Of a DNA stretch of 64,000 bases, positions 55,733-64,000 are shown piece after piece; the stretch's first letter is position 1, and each line of letters starts with the position of its first letter. The stretch comes from Flavobacterium sp. Its GTDB lineage: Bacteria > Bacteroidota > Bacteroidia > Flavobacteriales > Flavobacteriaceae. The stretch lies in contig JAGYJR010000006.1 in NCBI GenBank assembly GCA_018401995.1, positions 1 to 64,000 of the forward strand, read 5' to 3'. A program made the position numbers and the translations under genes. The notes below the pieces were generated by a model. The model ran no database searches. It was not told the DNA's origin and saw only the letters and a program-made list of their open reading frames with translations.

Positions 55733-55762
55733 AAGCAATTTTCTGACAATTTTTCGGTAAAA

Positions 55763-55795
55763 AAAATGCCAGCACTGACAGGCTGGCATTTTTTA
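55763..55795. terminator. Bidirectional terminator between secG and groES
   Basis: AATGCCAGC and GCTGGCATT pair perfectly over an 8-nt loop with A and T tracts, 15 nt beyond the secG stop. It separates groESL transcription from the secG operon. Confidence 0.87.
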
Positions 55796-55810
55796 TTTTA
55801 TACTTTGCAA

Positions 55811-56152
55811 TTATTGTGCAGTTTCTTCTGTTGCTTGTTGTTGTGCTTCTGGTGTAGCTGGAATTTCAGTTGTAGACATTGTACTACCTTCATCATTTCC
55901 TAAAACTTTTGAACCACCAGACGAACCTCCGTCAAATGCTAATGTTGATAACAAAATTAAAGCAATTAGAATTGTACCTAATGTCCAAGTACTTTTATCT
56001 AAAAAATCACCAGTTTTTTGTACACCACCAATTTGCGCAGAACCACCAAATGAAGAAGATAAACCTCCACCTTTAGGGTTTTGAACCATGATAGCTAAAA
56101 TTAGTAAAAAACAAACAATTGTTATTGCAATTAAAAATCCTGTGAATCCCAT
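55811..56152 (-). CDS. secG: Preprotein translocase subunit SecG
   Basis: 113 residues: one membrane helix at the N-terminus, the SecG loop QNPKGGGLSSSFGGS, a second helix, and a polar, glutamine-rich tail. SecG assists SecYE in protein export across the inner membrane. Preceded by the TPR-like gene after 2 nt. Confidence 0.92.
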   Translation of the reverse strand: MGFTGFLIAITIVCFLLILAIMVQNPKGGGLSSSFGGSAQIGGVQKTGDFLDKSTWTLGTILIALILLSTLAFDGGSSGGSKVLGNDEGSTMSTTEIPATPEAQQQATEETAQ

Positions 56153-56154
56153 AA

Positions 56155-56979
56155 TTAATTATTATTTTGTTGTAAATCTTTTATATCTTTTATTCGGTTT
56201 GCAAAGAAACTACTTTTTTCTGGATATTTCAAAATTAAAATTTCATAAGCTTGTATCGCGCGTTGGTATTTTTTTTGTTCCAAATATACTTTGGCTAAAG
56301 TTTCAGTCATCAAATGGCTGTTTTCTTCTTGCTTTTTCTCAATAATAGCTGGTGTTTTCACCGTTTCTTTGATAGCTGGAATCTTTGGGTTGCTTTCTAT
56401 AAACTTGTCAATTAAAGCTAATTTTTTTTGTTTTTCATCATCAATTTCGGGTTCGTTTGACTCATTTTCGCGTTCAATTGGGCTAAATTTTGTCAACTGT
56501 AACCATTCTTGGAACGAGTGTTTTTCTTGTTGATTGAAGAGTAATGGTTTTCCAATTTCTAATTTTTCTTCGAATGTTGGAGTTTCAATTGCTTCCGAAA
56601 CCATCGATTCTGAACTTTCAGTTGGTGTTGGTTCTAAGTTTTCTGAAGTCATTGAATTTTCCGAAACGATTTCGCTATCAATTACATTTACTTCTTTAAT
56701 GATTTCTTCTTGTGCGTCAATATTGCTTTTTTGAAGTGTAGCGAAGTCGTCAGAAGTTATAAAATCAAATAAAATGGAACGATCTGTTGTGTGAGCAGCA
56801 GTTTTTTTGAGTTCGTAATTATATCGAAAACTATCCTGATTGTACAAACCTTTCAAATGCAACGCACGAGCCGACTGAAAATACGGAAATTGCAATAGTA
56901 TTGCTTCCAAAGCCATGGTTTGTGTTTCGTTGATGGCATTGGGTTTGTTCAATAAATATGTCAATTCGTTTTTATTCAA
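56155..56979 (-). CDS. TPR-like protein of the secG locus
   Basis: 274 residues with no signal peptide or membrane segment. The N-terminal part has helix pairs (QTMALEAILLQFPYFQSARALHLKGL), the middle is acidic and low-complexity (about 100-150), and the C-terminus holds a TPR-like unit (TETLAKVYLEQKKYQRAIQAYE). Probably a cytoplasmic scaffold. Its position between lptE and secG is, as I recall, conserved in flavobacteria. Function unknown. Confidence 0.7.
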   Translation of the reverse strand: MNKNELTYLLNKPNAINETQTMALEAILLQFPYFQSARALHLKGLYNQDSFRYNYELKKTAAHTTDRSILFDFITSDDFATLQKSNIDAQEEIIKEVNVIDSEIVSENSMTSENLEPTPTESSESMVSEAIETPTFEEKLEIGKPLLFNQQEKHSFQEWLQLTKFSPIERENESNEPEIDDEKQKKLALIDKFIESNPKIPAIKETVKTPAIIEKKQEENSHLMTETLAKVYLEQKKYQRAIQAYEILILKYPEKSSFFANRIKDIKDLQQNNN

Positions 56980-56994
56980 TTGTTTTGGTTTTAA

Positions 56995-57498
56995 TTACCA
57001 TTTGGCTAGTGATTCATTGAAAACATCTTGTGTAATTCTCTCAAAAATTTCGTCTAAAGCTATTGTTAATCTACTTCCAGCCATTTGTTCGTTCGCAGGA
57101 TAATCGTGGAAAAAAGAAAAACGTTTTTCAAAGTTGTCTTCTTCTTTTTTATTATTTGAGAAACGCACCATCACCGTTACTGTTAATCGGTTTTGAGCGG
57201 CTCTTTGATCAGCTGTTGCTGTCATTGGCGCAATTCGATAATCTACAATTTCGCCTTCATATAATAAGTCGCCACCTTGTGAAACCAAGTTTAAATTGGT
57301 TTGATTTTGAATAATTTCTTGTAATTCAAGAGTGAAAGTTCGTTCAATTCCTGGCTCTATTAGCGGTGCATTATTTTGAAAATAATTCACTTGAAAGGTA
57401 TTCGCATCAATTTTTCCAGTTCCAGTGAAATTGTAGTATTTGCAGCTATTCGCCAAAAAGCAAAAAGCAAATAATAATATGTAAACTGTTTTTTTCAT
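56995..57498 (-). CDS. lptE: LptE-family LPS assembly lipoprotein
   Basis: 167 residues with lipobox LANSC (Cys19) and the start of the mature protein KYYNFTGTGKIDANTF. Segments FTLELQEIIQNQTNL and GDLLYEGEIVDYRIAP match the LptE-like family in Bacteroidetes. LptE plugs the LptD pore that inserts lipopolysaccharide in the outer membrane. It is in the minus-strand block from the sigma-54 activator to secG. Confidence 0.87.
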   Translation of the reverse strand: MKKTVYILLFAFCFLANSCKYYNFTGTGKIDANTFQVNYFQNNAPLIEPGIERTFTLELQEIIQNQTNLNLVSQGGDLLYEGEIVDYRIAPMTATADQRAAQNRLTVTVMVRFSNNKKEEDNFEKRFSFFHDYPANEQMAGSRLTIALDEIFERITQDVFNESLAKW

Positions 57499-57499
57499 T

Positions 57500-58138
57500 T
57501 TATTCGTGAACCAATCGGTTAGTTTTTCTTAATGCTGCTATGAATTCTTTTTCTTTAATTGTGTCTAAAGGTTTGAATTTTTTTCCTGAACTAATATATG
57601 GAGAATAACCATTTTCATAGTTGCTTTTATGTATAAAATGGATTAAGTAGTTTTTTGAATAATAACCACCTATAAATCCTTTAACAAAATATCCAAACAT
57701 TACTGGTTTTTCGTTAATACAAACTGCAAACTGAATTCCAATTTTGTCTTCATAATATTTAAGACCATCAAATTTTTTAATTACAGATTTTTCAAAATTT
57801 ATTATTGAACTTTTTGAGTTAAAATTAATTATTTCAGAATCTTCAATAAACGGCGTTTCTTGTAATTGTTCTTTTGTTGCTGTAAAATCGCCACAATATA
57901 TTAACTCTTTTTTAATTGTGTCAATTCTAACATTCTTATTGATTAATCTATTGATATTATTAATTGTACTTTCGTGTTTGTTTTTTATAGAATCATCAGT
58001 AAAATAATCTTTTAAATGTATTCCTTCAGTAAATTCAATAGGTTCTTTAGTTAAATATATTTCAATCTTATCCTCATTTTTTTGGCAAGAAATAAAGATG
58101 AAAAAAAATGGAAATAATAAGAAAAATACCTTCTTCAT
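57500..58138 (-). CDS. Hypothetical lipoprotein between the sigma-54 activator and lptE
   Basis: 212 residues with a lipoprotein signal peptide (lipobox FISCQ, Cys18). The mature part is lysine- and isoleucine-rich without motifs I know. It starts 3 nt after the activator stop and ends 1 nt before lptE, so it lies within the transcription unit, but its AT-rich composition looks like an insertion. Function unknown. Confidence 0.6.
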   Translation of the reverse strand: MKKVFFLLFPFFFIFISCQKNEDKIEIYLTKEPIEFTEGIHLKDYFTDDSIKNKHESTINNINRLINKNVRIDTIKKELIYCGDFTATKEQLQETPFIEDSEIINFNSKSSIINFEKSVIKKFDGLKYYEDKIGIQFAVCINEKPVMFGYFVKGFIGGYYSKNYLIHFIHKSNYENGYSPYISSGKKFKPLDTIKEKEFIAALRKTNRLVHE

Positions 58139-58141
58139 TAA

Positions 58142-59407
58142 CTATAAATCGTATTGTTTAATTTTTCTATATAACGTTCTTTCGGAAATTCCTAGTTCGT
58201 CGGCAGCGGCTTTTCGTTTTCCTTTGTTGCGTTCTAATGATTTTTTGATTAACTCTATTTCTTTCGCTTCTAAACTTAAAGTTTCCTCTTCTTCAACGGT
58301 TTCAGCGAAAAGATAATTTTGGTTATCAAATTCATCATCTTCAAACTCTTCTTGTTCCATGTCGTTTATTACTGGAACAATGGCTTTCGCTGGTTCTTTG
58401 TCAAAAATAGTATTTTCTTCGTTTTGACCGTAAATGCGTTGGATTAAATTTTTATTGGTTTCTTGCACTTTAGAACTTCCGTTTTGCATCAATTCCAAGG
58501 TCAGTTTTTTCAAATCATTCAAATCGGCTTTCATGTCAAAAAGCACTTTGTACAAAATTTCACGCTCGTTACTAAAGTCCGATTCCGCTTTTTTGTTTGT
58601 TACTAGTGTTGGCAATTGTGAACCTTCGCTAGGTAAATAGCCTTGTAAAACTGCTAATGTAATATCGCGATTGGTTTCCAAAACTGAAATTTGTTCGGCC
58701 ACATTTCGCAACTGTCTAATATTTCCATTCCAACGGTAGCGTAATAAATATTGTACCGCTTCATCGGAAAGCTTAATCGCAGGCATTTTGTATTTGTGCG
58801 CGAAATCCGAAGCAAATTTTCTAAACAACAAATGAATATCGTCTTTTCGTTCGCGAAGTGGTGGCAATGCAATTTCAACCGTACTCAAACGATAATATAA
58901 ATCTTCACGGAATTTGCCTTTTTCAATTGCATCAAACATATTTACATTGGTAGCCGCTACAATACGAACATTCGTTTTTTGTACTTGTGACGAACCAACT
59001 TTAATGAATTCGCCATTTTCTAAAACACGTAATAAACGCACTTGAGTGGTTAAAGGTAATTCACCCACTTCATCTAAGAAAATAGTTCCTCCATCAGCTA
59101 CTTCAAAATAGCCTTCACGCGTATTTGTTGCTCCTGTAAACGAACCTTTTTCGTGACCAAAAAGTTCACTATCAATAGTTCCTTCTGGAATAGCACCACA
59201 GTTTACTGCAATGTATTTTCCATGTTTTCTGTGCGAAAGTGCGTGAATGATTTTTGGAATACTTTCTTTTCCAACACCACTTTCACCTGTTACCAATACC
59301 GAAATATCCGTTGGAGCCACCTGAATGGCTTTCTCTACGGCACGATTGAGTTTTGGGTCGTTCCCAATAATTTCAAATCGTTGTTTTATAGCTTGTACTG
59401 ATTCCAT
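58142..59407 (-). CDS. Sigma-54-dependent Fis-family transcriptional activator without sensor domain
   Basis: 421 residues. The AAA+ domain starts at once (about 12-245): Walker A GESGVGKE, the sigma-54-contacting loop GSFTGAT (the GAFTGA motif), Walker B GTIFLDEVGE, and the arginine finger region EDLYYRLSTVEI. A Fis-type HTH is at the C-terminus (KRKAAADELGISERTLYRKI). There is no receiver or GAF domain, as in PspF, so control must be through expression or a partner. It activates RpoN promoters. Heads a block containing lptE and secG. Confidence 0.94.
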   Translation of the reverse strand: MESVQAIKQRFEIIGNDPKLNRAVEKAIQVAPTDISVLVTGESGVGKESIPKIIHALSHRKHGKYIAVNCGAIPEGTIDSELFGHEKGSFTGATNTREGYFEVADGGTIFLDEVGELPLTTQVRLLRVLENGEFIKVGSSQVQKTNVRIVAATNVNMFDAIEKGKFREDLYYRLSTVEIALPPLRERKDDIHLLFRKFASDFAHKYKMPAIKLSDEAVQYLLRYRWNGNIRQLRNVAEQISVLETNRDITLAVLQGYLPSEGSQLPTLVTNKKAESDFSNEREILYKVLFDMKADLNDLKKLTLELMQNGSSKVQETNKNLIQRIYGQNEENTIFDKEPAKAIVPVINDMEQEEFEDDEFDNQNYLFAETVEEEETLSLEAKEIELIKKSLERNKGKRKAAADELGISERTLYRKIKQYDL

Positions 59408-59456
59408 TTTTTTTATTATTTTGCCACGGATTAAAGGATTTTCACGGATTTATGAA
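59408..59456 (+). repeat. CACGGATT-type repeat, copy A
   Basis: GCCACGGATTAAAGGATTTT followed by CACGGATT, immediately after the start codon end of the activator gene. Copy B at 59965-60014 has nearly the same sequence and the same T-rich lead-in. Confidence 0.8.
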
Positions 59457-59457
59457 A

Positions 59458-59964
59458 TTACTTAAAACTCTTTTTTATGTTTATTGAACTTAAAAGTTCT
59501 TTTAATTCGTTGTATTGATTGTCTTTAAGGTCTGATTTCTTAATGAAATTAGCTTTGTTTTTGGTAACGTAAATCAAAAAGAATTCCTTTTTTTCAACTA
59601 CTTTAATAACGTTTTTCCAAAAATGTTTTACTTCAAAGCTTTCTCCTTTTTCTTGAAAATATTCGTTATTTAAAACATAAACGATGTTTTCCTCGAGTCT
59701 AGAATTATTAATAATTTGTTTTTTGGAGTTCCTATAAATTGAAAAAGTTAATATCGATAAAAAAAATAGAATAAAAATAATGGGCTGTAAAATTGAAAAG
59801 AAGTTTGTCTCTTCAAATATATTTTTTCCAAAAAAGCTAAACGTAAATAGAATCATGATAAATAGAATATAAAGGAAGTTTTTACTACTAAAAAAAACAA
59901 GCAATGTTGCTTTAAAAGTAGTTTTAACATCAAATTTTGGTTCTATAATAATTTCTTTTTCCAT
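59458..59964 (-). CDS. YcxB-like membrane protein
   Basis: 168 residues with two membrane helices (about 28-46 and 54-76) and a C-terminal domain holding KHFWKNVIKVVEKKEFFLIYVTKNKANFIKKSDL. That pattern resembles YcxB-like proteins, whose function is unknown. The gene is bracketed by direct repeat copies A and B, which suggests a mobile or duplicated unit. It points in the same direction as the activator gene. Confidence 0.62.
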   Translation of the reverse strand: MEKEIIIEPKFDVKTTFKATLLVFFSSKNFLYILFIMILFTFSFFGKNIFEETNFFSILQPIIFILFFLSILTFSIYRNSKKQIINNSRLEENIVYVLNNEYFQEKGESFEVKHFWKNVIKVVEKKEFFLIYVTKNKANFIKKSDLKDNQYNELKELLSSINIKKSFK

Positions 59965-60014
59965 TTTTGTTATTTTTTGCCACAGATTAAAGTATTTTCA
60001 CAGATTAATCAAAA
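59965..60014 (+). repeat. CACrGATT-type repeat, copy B
   Basis: GCCACAGATTAAAGTATTTT followed by CACAGATT. It matches copy A at all but a few positions and also adjoins a minus-strand start codon (59964). Confidence 0.8.
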
Positions 60015-60025
60015 AATACTAATCT

Positions 60026-60386
60026 TTATGTTGTAATGATTTGTTTTGAAAAATTTACTAATAAGCCAATTTCTGAATCTGAAAGTTTTATATAATTCAA
60101 TACTTGTGCAGTATGTTCCCCCAGAAAATTCTTTTACTGCTTTTACTTCTAAAACAATATCTTCATTTACAATGAAATCTGCATAAAATTTATGTGTAAT
60201 ATAATTCCCTTATATCTGATTGAAAATTCTTTTTCTCTTTCAAAAGGAATATTATTTAAGTGTTTTTTTTAAATTCTTATTTCTAACGACCATACACTAC
60301 TTCAAGTAATCCGACCAAGATTCCTAGAACTTCCATACAAATCCCAATAATTTTGTAAAAGTTTCTTCTTCTCTATAAAGTCCCAT
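60026..60386 (-). pseudogene. GxxExxY protein (PDDEXK_3-like), frameshifted
   Basis: From the ATG at 60386 the pieces MGLYREEE, GLLEVVY (the GxxExxY signature), IPFEREKEFSI, KFYADFIVNEDIVLEVKAVKEF, EHTAQVLNYIKLSDSEIGLLVNFS can be joined across at least three frames. The ADFIV...LEVKA block is the PD-(D/E)XK-like core. The family is of about 125 residues with unproven nuclease activity. It lies between copy B and the inverted copy C of the CACrGATT repeat. True decay and sequence error cannot be separated here. Confidence 0.75.
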
Positions 60387-60390
60387 ATTG

Positions 60391-60419
60391 AAATCCGTGT
60401 TAATCTTTAAATCCGTGGC
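60391..60419 (-). repeat. CACGGATT-type repeat, copy C (inverted)
   Basis: AAATCCGTGTTAATCTTTAA and ATCCGTGGC: the reverse complement reads GCCACGGATTTAAAGATTAA then CACGGATTT, matching copies A and B in opposite orientation. Confidence 0.8.
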
Positions 60420-60427
60420 TTATATTG

Positions 60428-61876
60428 TTAGTTCATTAAACTTGAATATCCAACTGCTTCTCCAATTAAAGTTGCTGCGGTGCAATCTGTGATTTTTACC
60501 ATTACGAATTCACCTACTTTGTAATTTTCTTTTGGAAAAACTACTACGGTATTTTGTGAATTTCTACCGCTCCAATGCGCATCAGAACGTTTGGATTCTT
60601 TTTCGATTAAAACTTCCACTTCTTTGCCAATGAAACGTTGTGTTCTTTCTAAACCAATTCTTTGTTGTAAATCAATGATTTCGTTTAAACGTCTTTTCTT
60701 TACTTCTTCTGGAACGTCGTCTTCCATTTTTCTAGCCGCTAAAGTTCCTGGACGTTCTGAATACGCAAACATAAATCCGAAATCGTATTTCACATATTCC
60801 ATCAAACTCAAAGTATCTTGATGATCTTCTTCAGTTTCTGTTGGAAAACCAGCAATCATATCTTGCGATAACGAAATATCTGGAATAATTGAGTATATTT
60901 TATCAATCAACGCCATGTATTCTTCACGAGTGTGTTGACGATTCATTTCTTTTAGAATTCTTGTGCTTCCACTTTGAACAGGTAAGTGAATGTAATTACA
61001 AATATTATGGTGTTTCGCCATAGTTTCAATTACTTCCACATGCATATCTTGCGGATTTGAAGTCGAGAATCTGAAACGCATTTTCGGGAATAGAGTAGCA
61101 CATTTGTCTAACAATTGCGCAAAATCAACCGCTGTAGCTTTTTGCATTTCAGTGGCTTTGTCGTAGTCTTTTTTCAAACCGCCACCATACCAAAGGTAAC
61201 TGTCTACGTTTTGACCTAACAACGTAACTTCTTTATATCCTCTATCGTATAAATCTTGAATTTCGTCAATAATACTTTGCGGTTCACGACTACGCTCACG
61301 TCCACGCGTAAAAGGTACCACGCAAAACGTACACATGTTATCGCAACCTCTTGTAATGGATACAAAAGCATTAACTCCGTTACTATTCAAACGAACAGGA
61401 GAAATATCACCATAAGTTTCTTCTTTCGAAAGAATTACGTTGATGGCATCTCTTCCTTCTTCAACTTCGGCTAATAAATTAGGTAAATCTTTGTATGCAT
61501 CTGGTCCAACGACCATGTCAACAATTTTTTCTTCTTCTAAAAACTGACTTTTTAAACGCTCCGCCATACAACCTAAAACTCCAACTTTCATAGTTGGATT
61601 AATTTTCTTAACCGCGTTGTATTTTTCTAAACGTTTACGAATGGTTTGTTCCGCTTTATCACGAATAGAGCAAGTATTTACCAAAACCAAATCAGCGTCT
61701 TCTAGATTTTGAGTGGTATTATATCCGTTTTCATAAAGAATAGATGCCACAATTTCGCTGTCCGAAAAGTTCATTTGGCAACCATAACTCTCTATAAAAA
61801 GTTTTTTTGTATTTCCTTCTTTTTGGTCAAGCACTAAACTCTGACCTTGTTTGTTTTCATCAATTACCTTTTCCAT
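60428..61876 (-). CDS. miaB: tRNA-2-methylthio-N6-dimethylallyladenosine synthase MiaB
   Basis: 482 residues. The UPF0004 domain has C33, C69 and C103 (YGCQMN, NTCS, LGCMAE), the radical-SAM domain has C178, C182 and C185 ([10 protein letters not shown]), and a TRAM domain closes it. It adds the methylthio group to i6A37 in tRNAs reading UNN codons. Complete. Has its own promoter, divergent from topA. Confidence 0.96.
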   Translation of the reverse strand: MEKVIDENKQGQSLVLDQKEGNTKKLFIESYGCQMNFSDSEIVASILYENGYNTTQNLEDADLVLVNTCSIRDKAEQTIRKRLEKYNAVKKINPTMKVGVLGCMAERLKSQFLEEEKIVDMVVGPDAYKDLPNLLAEVEEGRDAINVILSKEETYGDISPVRLNSNGVNAFVSITRGCDNMCTFCVVPFTRGRERSREPQSIIDEIQDLYDRGYKEVTLLGQNVDSYLWYGGGLKKDYDKATEMQKATAVDFAQLLDKCATLFPKMRFRFSTSNPQDMHVEVIETMAKHHNICNYIHLPVQSGSTRILKEMNRQHTREEYMALIDKIYSIIPDISLSQDMIAGFPTETEEDHQDTLSLMEYVKYDFGFMFAYSERPGTLAARKMEDDVPEEVKKRRLNEIIDLQQRIGLERTQRFIGKEVEVLIEKESKRSDAHWSGRNSQNTVVVFPKENYKVGEFVMVKITDCTAATLIGEAVGYSSLMN

Positions 61877-61938
61877 TTTATGCTGAATTTATTTCAGTAA
61901 CAAAGATTTCCATTAAATCATTCCGAATAATCGGATTG

Positions 61939-61970
61939 CAAAGATAATACTAAAATCTAAAATCTGACAA
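61939..61970 (-). promoter_or_regulatory. Promoter of miaB with hairpin at the 5' end of its leader
   Basis: On the minus strand, TTG at 61970-61968, a 21-nt spacer and TATCTTTG at 61946-61939. Just downstream, TCCGA/TCGGA (61922-61935) forms a small hairpin near the expected transcript start. Confidence 0.55.
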
Positions 61971-61979
61971 GATGGCAGA

Positions 61980-62170
61980 AAAGGTTTAACACTATTTTAT
62001 TTTGGAACGAATCGCTCGGGTGTTTTTGTAGTCCATTTTCCTGCTATCCGCTTTACACGGTGTCGCTTCTATCAGGGTTAGGCGATATACTAAAGGTGTT
62101 TTTGTATGCTATATATATAGGTGTAAATCATCTAATAAAATGGTTATTTATGGGTAAAAAAAGGAAAGAG
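61980..62170. other. Intergenic region between miaB and topA with imperfect hairpin element
   Basis: No gene supported in the 345-bp gap. It includes CCTGCTATCCGC (about 62040-62051) facing GCTTCTATCAGG (about 62066-62077), an imperfect hairpin of the kind I associate with interspersed flavobacterial repeats. Flanking it are two copies of GTGTTTTTGTA (62020 and 62096 regions), a short direct repeat. Confidence 0.45.
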
Positions 62171-62173
62171 CCG

Positions 62174-62202
62174 TTGGAATTTAAAAAAAATAGATACTTT
62201 TG
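62174..62202 (+). promoter_or_regulatory. Promoter of topA
   Basis: TTG at 62174-62176, an 18-nt spacer and TACTTTTG at 62195-62202, giving a leader of about 13 nt. Confidence 0.55.
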
Positions 62203-62221
62203 CGATTCAAAAAAAAGTGAA

Positions 62222-64000
62222 ATGGCAAAGAATTTAGTAATCGTTGAGTCACCAGCAAAGGCAAAAACCATCGAGAAATTTCTAGGAAGTGAGTATCAAG
62301 TTGAGTCGAGTTACGGACATATTGCAGATTTACCTTCGAGAGAGATTGGAGTAGATGTAGAAAACGGATTTAAACCCAAATACGAGGTTTCGCCTGATAA
62401 AAAAGCTTTGGTTACTAAACTAAAAGGATTAGCTAAAAATGCCGAAATGGTTTGGTTAGCTTCCGATGAGGACCGTGAGGGAGAAGCAATTTCTTGGCAC
62501 TTATCTGAAGAATTAAATTTAAAGCCTGAAAAAACAAAACGTATTGTTTTTCATGAGATTACAAAATCAGCGATTCAAAAAGCAATCGAAAATCCGAGAG
62601 GAATTGATTACAACTTAGTAAACGCACAACAAGCACGTAGAGTTTTAGATAGATTAGTAGGATACGAATTATCGCCAGTACTTTGGAAAAAAGTTAAAGG
62701 TGGATTATCAGCTGGTCGTGTACAGTCGGTTTCGGTTCGTTTGATTGTAGAACGCGAACGTGAAATTCAAAATTTCAATCCAGAAGCTTCTTACAGCATT
62801 ACAGCTGAATTCACAAACGAAGCTGGAAAAACATTCAAAGCAAAATTACCTAAGAACTTCACTACTAAAAAAGAAGCAGAAGATTTCTTAACTAAAAATA
62901 TTGGTTCTTCTTACAAAGTAGGAGATTTAGAAACCAAACCCACAAAAAAATCACCAGCAGCACCTTTTACAACTTCAACGTTGCAACAAGAAGCAGCGAG
63001 AAAATTGTATTTACCTGTTGGAATTACCATGCAAATTGCACAACGTTTGTACGAAGCCGGTTTAATCACTTACATGAGAACCGATAGTGTAAACTTATCG
63101 CAAGAAGCAATGGCAGCAGCTCAAGCCGAAATTACAAGTTACTACGGAAAGGAATTTTCGAAACCAAGAAATTTCAACACCAAATCAAAAGGAGCACAAG
63201 AAGCACACGAAGCGATTCGTCCAACAGATATGTCGCGTCACACAGTGGATATTGATAGAGATCAAGCGCGTTTGTATGATTTAATTTGGAAAAGAACATT
63301 AGCATCTCAAATGAGCGATGCGGAATTGGAAAGAACCAATGTAAAAATCGAAGCGAGCAATCATTCAGAAACCTTTACAGCAACTGGAGAAGTTATCAAA
63401 TTTGAAGGTTTCTTAAAAGTATATTTAGAAGGCAATGACGATGATGATGAAGAACAAGAAGGAATGTTACCTGCTTTAAAAATAAATGAAAAGCTTACAA
63501 ATAATTATATCACGGCTACGGAACGTTTTTCGCGTCCTCCAAGTCGTTACACTGAGGCTTCTTTGGTGAAGAAATTGGAAGAATTAGGGATTGGTCGTCC
63601 GTCAACGTATGCGCCAACTATTTCTACCATTATCGCTAGAACTTATGTGGAAAAAGGAAGTTTTGAAGGTCAAGAACGAAAATACACGCAAATCGTTTTA
63701 AAAAATAGCGAAGTAAAAGCGCAAGTTTTAACTGAAAATGTAGGTTCAGACAAAGGAAAGTTAGTTCCAACAGATATTGGAATTATCGTAAATGATTTCT
63801 TGGTAAAAAACTTTGGAACTATTTTAGATTACAATTTTACGGCAAAAGTGGAGCAAGATTTTGATGAAATTGCTGAAGGAAAAGTAGATTGGGCTAAAAT
63901 GATGAATGATTTCTACAAACACTTTCATCCAAACGTAGTTGATGTTGAAAAAAATGCAGATAGAGAAAGCGGAGAACGTATTTTAGGTGTTCATCCTGTT
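62222..64000 (+). CDS. topA: DNA topoisomerase I, 3' end cut by the window
   Basis: 593 codons are present and the gene runs past the window end. The TOPRIM domain is at the N-terminus (LVIVESPAKAKTIEKFLG, with DxD in ASDEDREGE at about 82-90), followed by SAGRVQSVSVRL and the catalytic tyrosine in YMRTDSVN (about residue 282). Then PTDMSRH and ERFSRPPSRYTEASLVKKLEELGIGRPSTYAPTI segments belong to the central fold. The enzyme relaxes negative supercoils. The zinc-ribbon tail, if any, lies beyond 64000. Confidence 0.96.
   Translation, partial: MAKNLVIVESPAKAKTIEKFLGSEYQVESSYGHIADLPSREIGVDVENGFKPKYEVSPDKKALVTKLKGLAKNAEMVWLASDEDREGEAISWHLSEELNLKPEKTKRIVFHEITKSAIQKAIENPRGIDYNLVNAQQARRVLDRLVGYELSPVLWKKVKGGLSAGRVQSVSVRLIVEREREIQNFNPEASYSITAEFTNEAGKTFKAKLPKNFTTKKEAEDFLTKNIGSSYKVGDLETKPTKKSPAAPFTTSTLQQEAARKLYLPVGITMQIAQRLYEAGLITYMRTDSVNLSQEAMAAAQAEITSYYGKEFSKPRNFNTKSKGAQEAHEAIRPTDMSRHTVDIDRDQARLYDLIWKRTLASQMSDAELERTNVKIEASNHSETFTATGEVIKFEGFLKVYLEGNDDDDEEQEGMLPALKINEKLTNNYITATERFSRPPSRYTEASLVKKLEELGIGRPSTYAPTISTIIARTYVEKGSFEGQERKYTQIVLKNSEVKAQVLTENVGSDKGKLVPTDIGIIVNDFLVKNFGTILDYNFTAKVEQDFDEIAEGKVDWAKMMNDFYKHFHPNVVDVEKNADRESGERILGVHPV

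Overview
The window is chromosomal DNA from a member of the Flavobacteriaceae, most likely Flavobacterium or a close relative. The evidence is low G+C, gliding-motility genes gldB and gldC, the exosortase F pair, a short primary sigma factor without region 1.1, repeated TAnnTTTG-type -7 boxes, almost no Shine-Dalgarno sequences, and several TonB-dependent receptors and lipoproteins. No rRNA operon, CRISPR array, prophage or intact insertion sequence was seen. One tRNA-Arg gene is present.

Layout. 0-6.8 kb: M1 peptidase, TatA-type translocase subunit, PAP2 phosphatase, a lipoprotein, an O-methyltransferase, rlmN and a polyprenyl synthetase. 6.9-9.8 kb: an ECF sigma factor, a putative anti-sigma protein and a mosaic outer-membrane protein. 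9.9-16.3 kb: dnaG, an orphan response regulator, nadE, gldB-gldC, engB and a hydrolase. 16.6-32.3 kb: an unbroken dcw cluster (mraZ, rsmH, ftsL-like, ftsI, murE, mraY, murD, ftsW, murG, murC, ftsQ, ftsA, ftsZ) preceded by a three-unit MraZ operator; murF and ddl are not in it. 32.7-36.3 kb: yqeY, tRNA-Arg, a thioredoxin-like protein, an M90-type peptidase, a CBS protein and rpe. 36.4-41.3 kb: a TonB receptor, phosphoesterase and phytase operon, probably for organic phosphate scavenging. 41.5-47.9 kb: rpoD, an inserted DUF1566 lipoprotein, pnp, rpsO, a GAF protein and xrtF. 47.9-53.6 kb: the exosortase-F partner, an ATP-cone/PD-(D/E)XK nuclease beside a beta-CASP metallo-beta-lactamase protein, and a HYC/TonB-receptor/HMA metal cassette. 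53.7-62 kb: groEL, groES, secG, a TPR-like protein, lptE, a lipoprotein, a sigma-54 activator, a YcxB-like protein, a broken GxxExxY gene and miaB. The window ends inside topA.

Three stretches (about 45.86-47.85, 50.53-51.66 and 60.0-60.4 kb) are dense in frameshifts. Because they hit rpsO and pnp, which should be functional, the first two look like poor consensus sequence, not biology. Genes there are reported as broken, with the extent inferred by reading across frames.

Most promising for follow-up: the ATP-cone nuclease and beta-CASP nuclease pair (48.3-50.5 kb); two minus-strand accessory genes each bracketed by direct copies of an intergenic sequence (42.5-44.1 and 59.4-60.0 kb); the GxxExxY nuclease-like remnant between inverted CACrGATT repeats; a sigma-54-like promoter before groES with a sigma-54 activator upstream in the same strand block; and a canonical Shine-Dalgarno sequence on rpoD in a lineage that rarely uses one.
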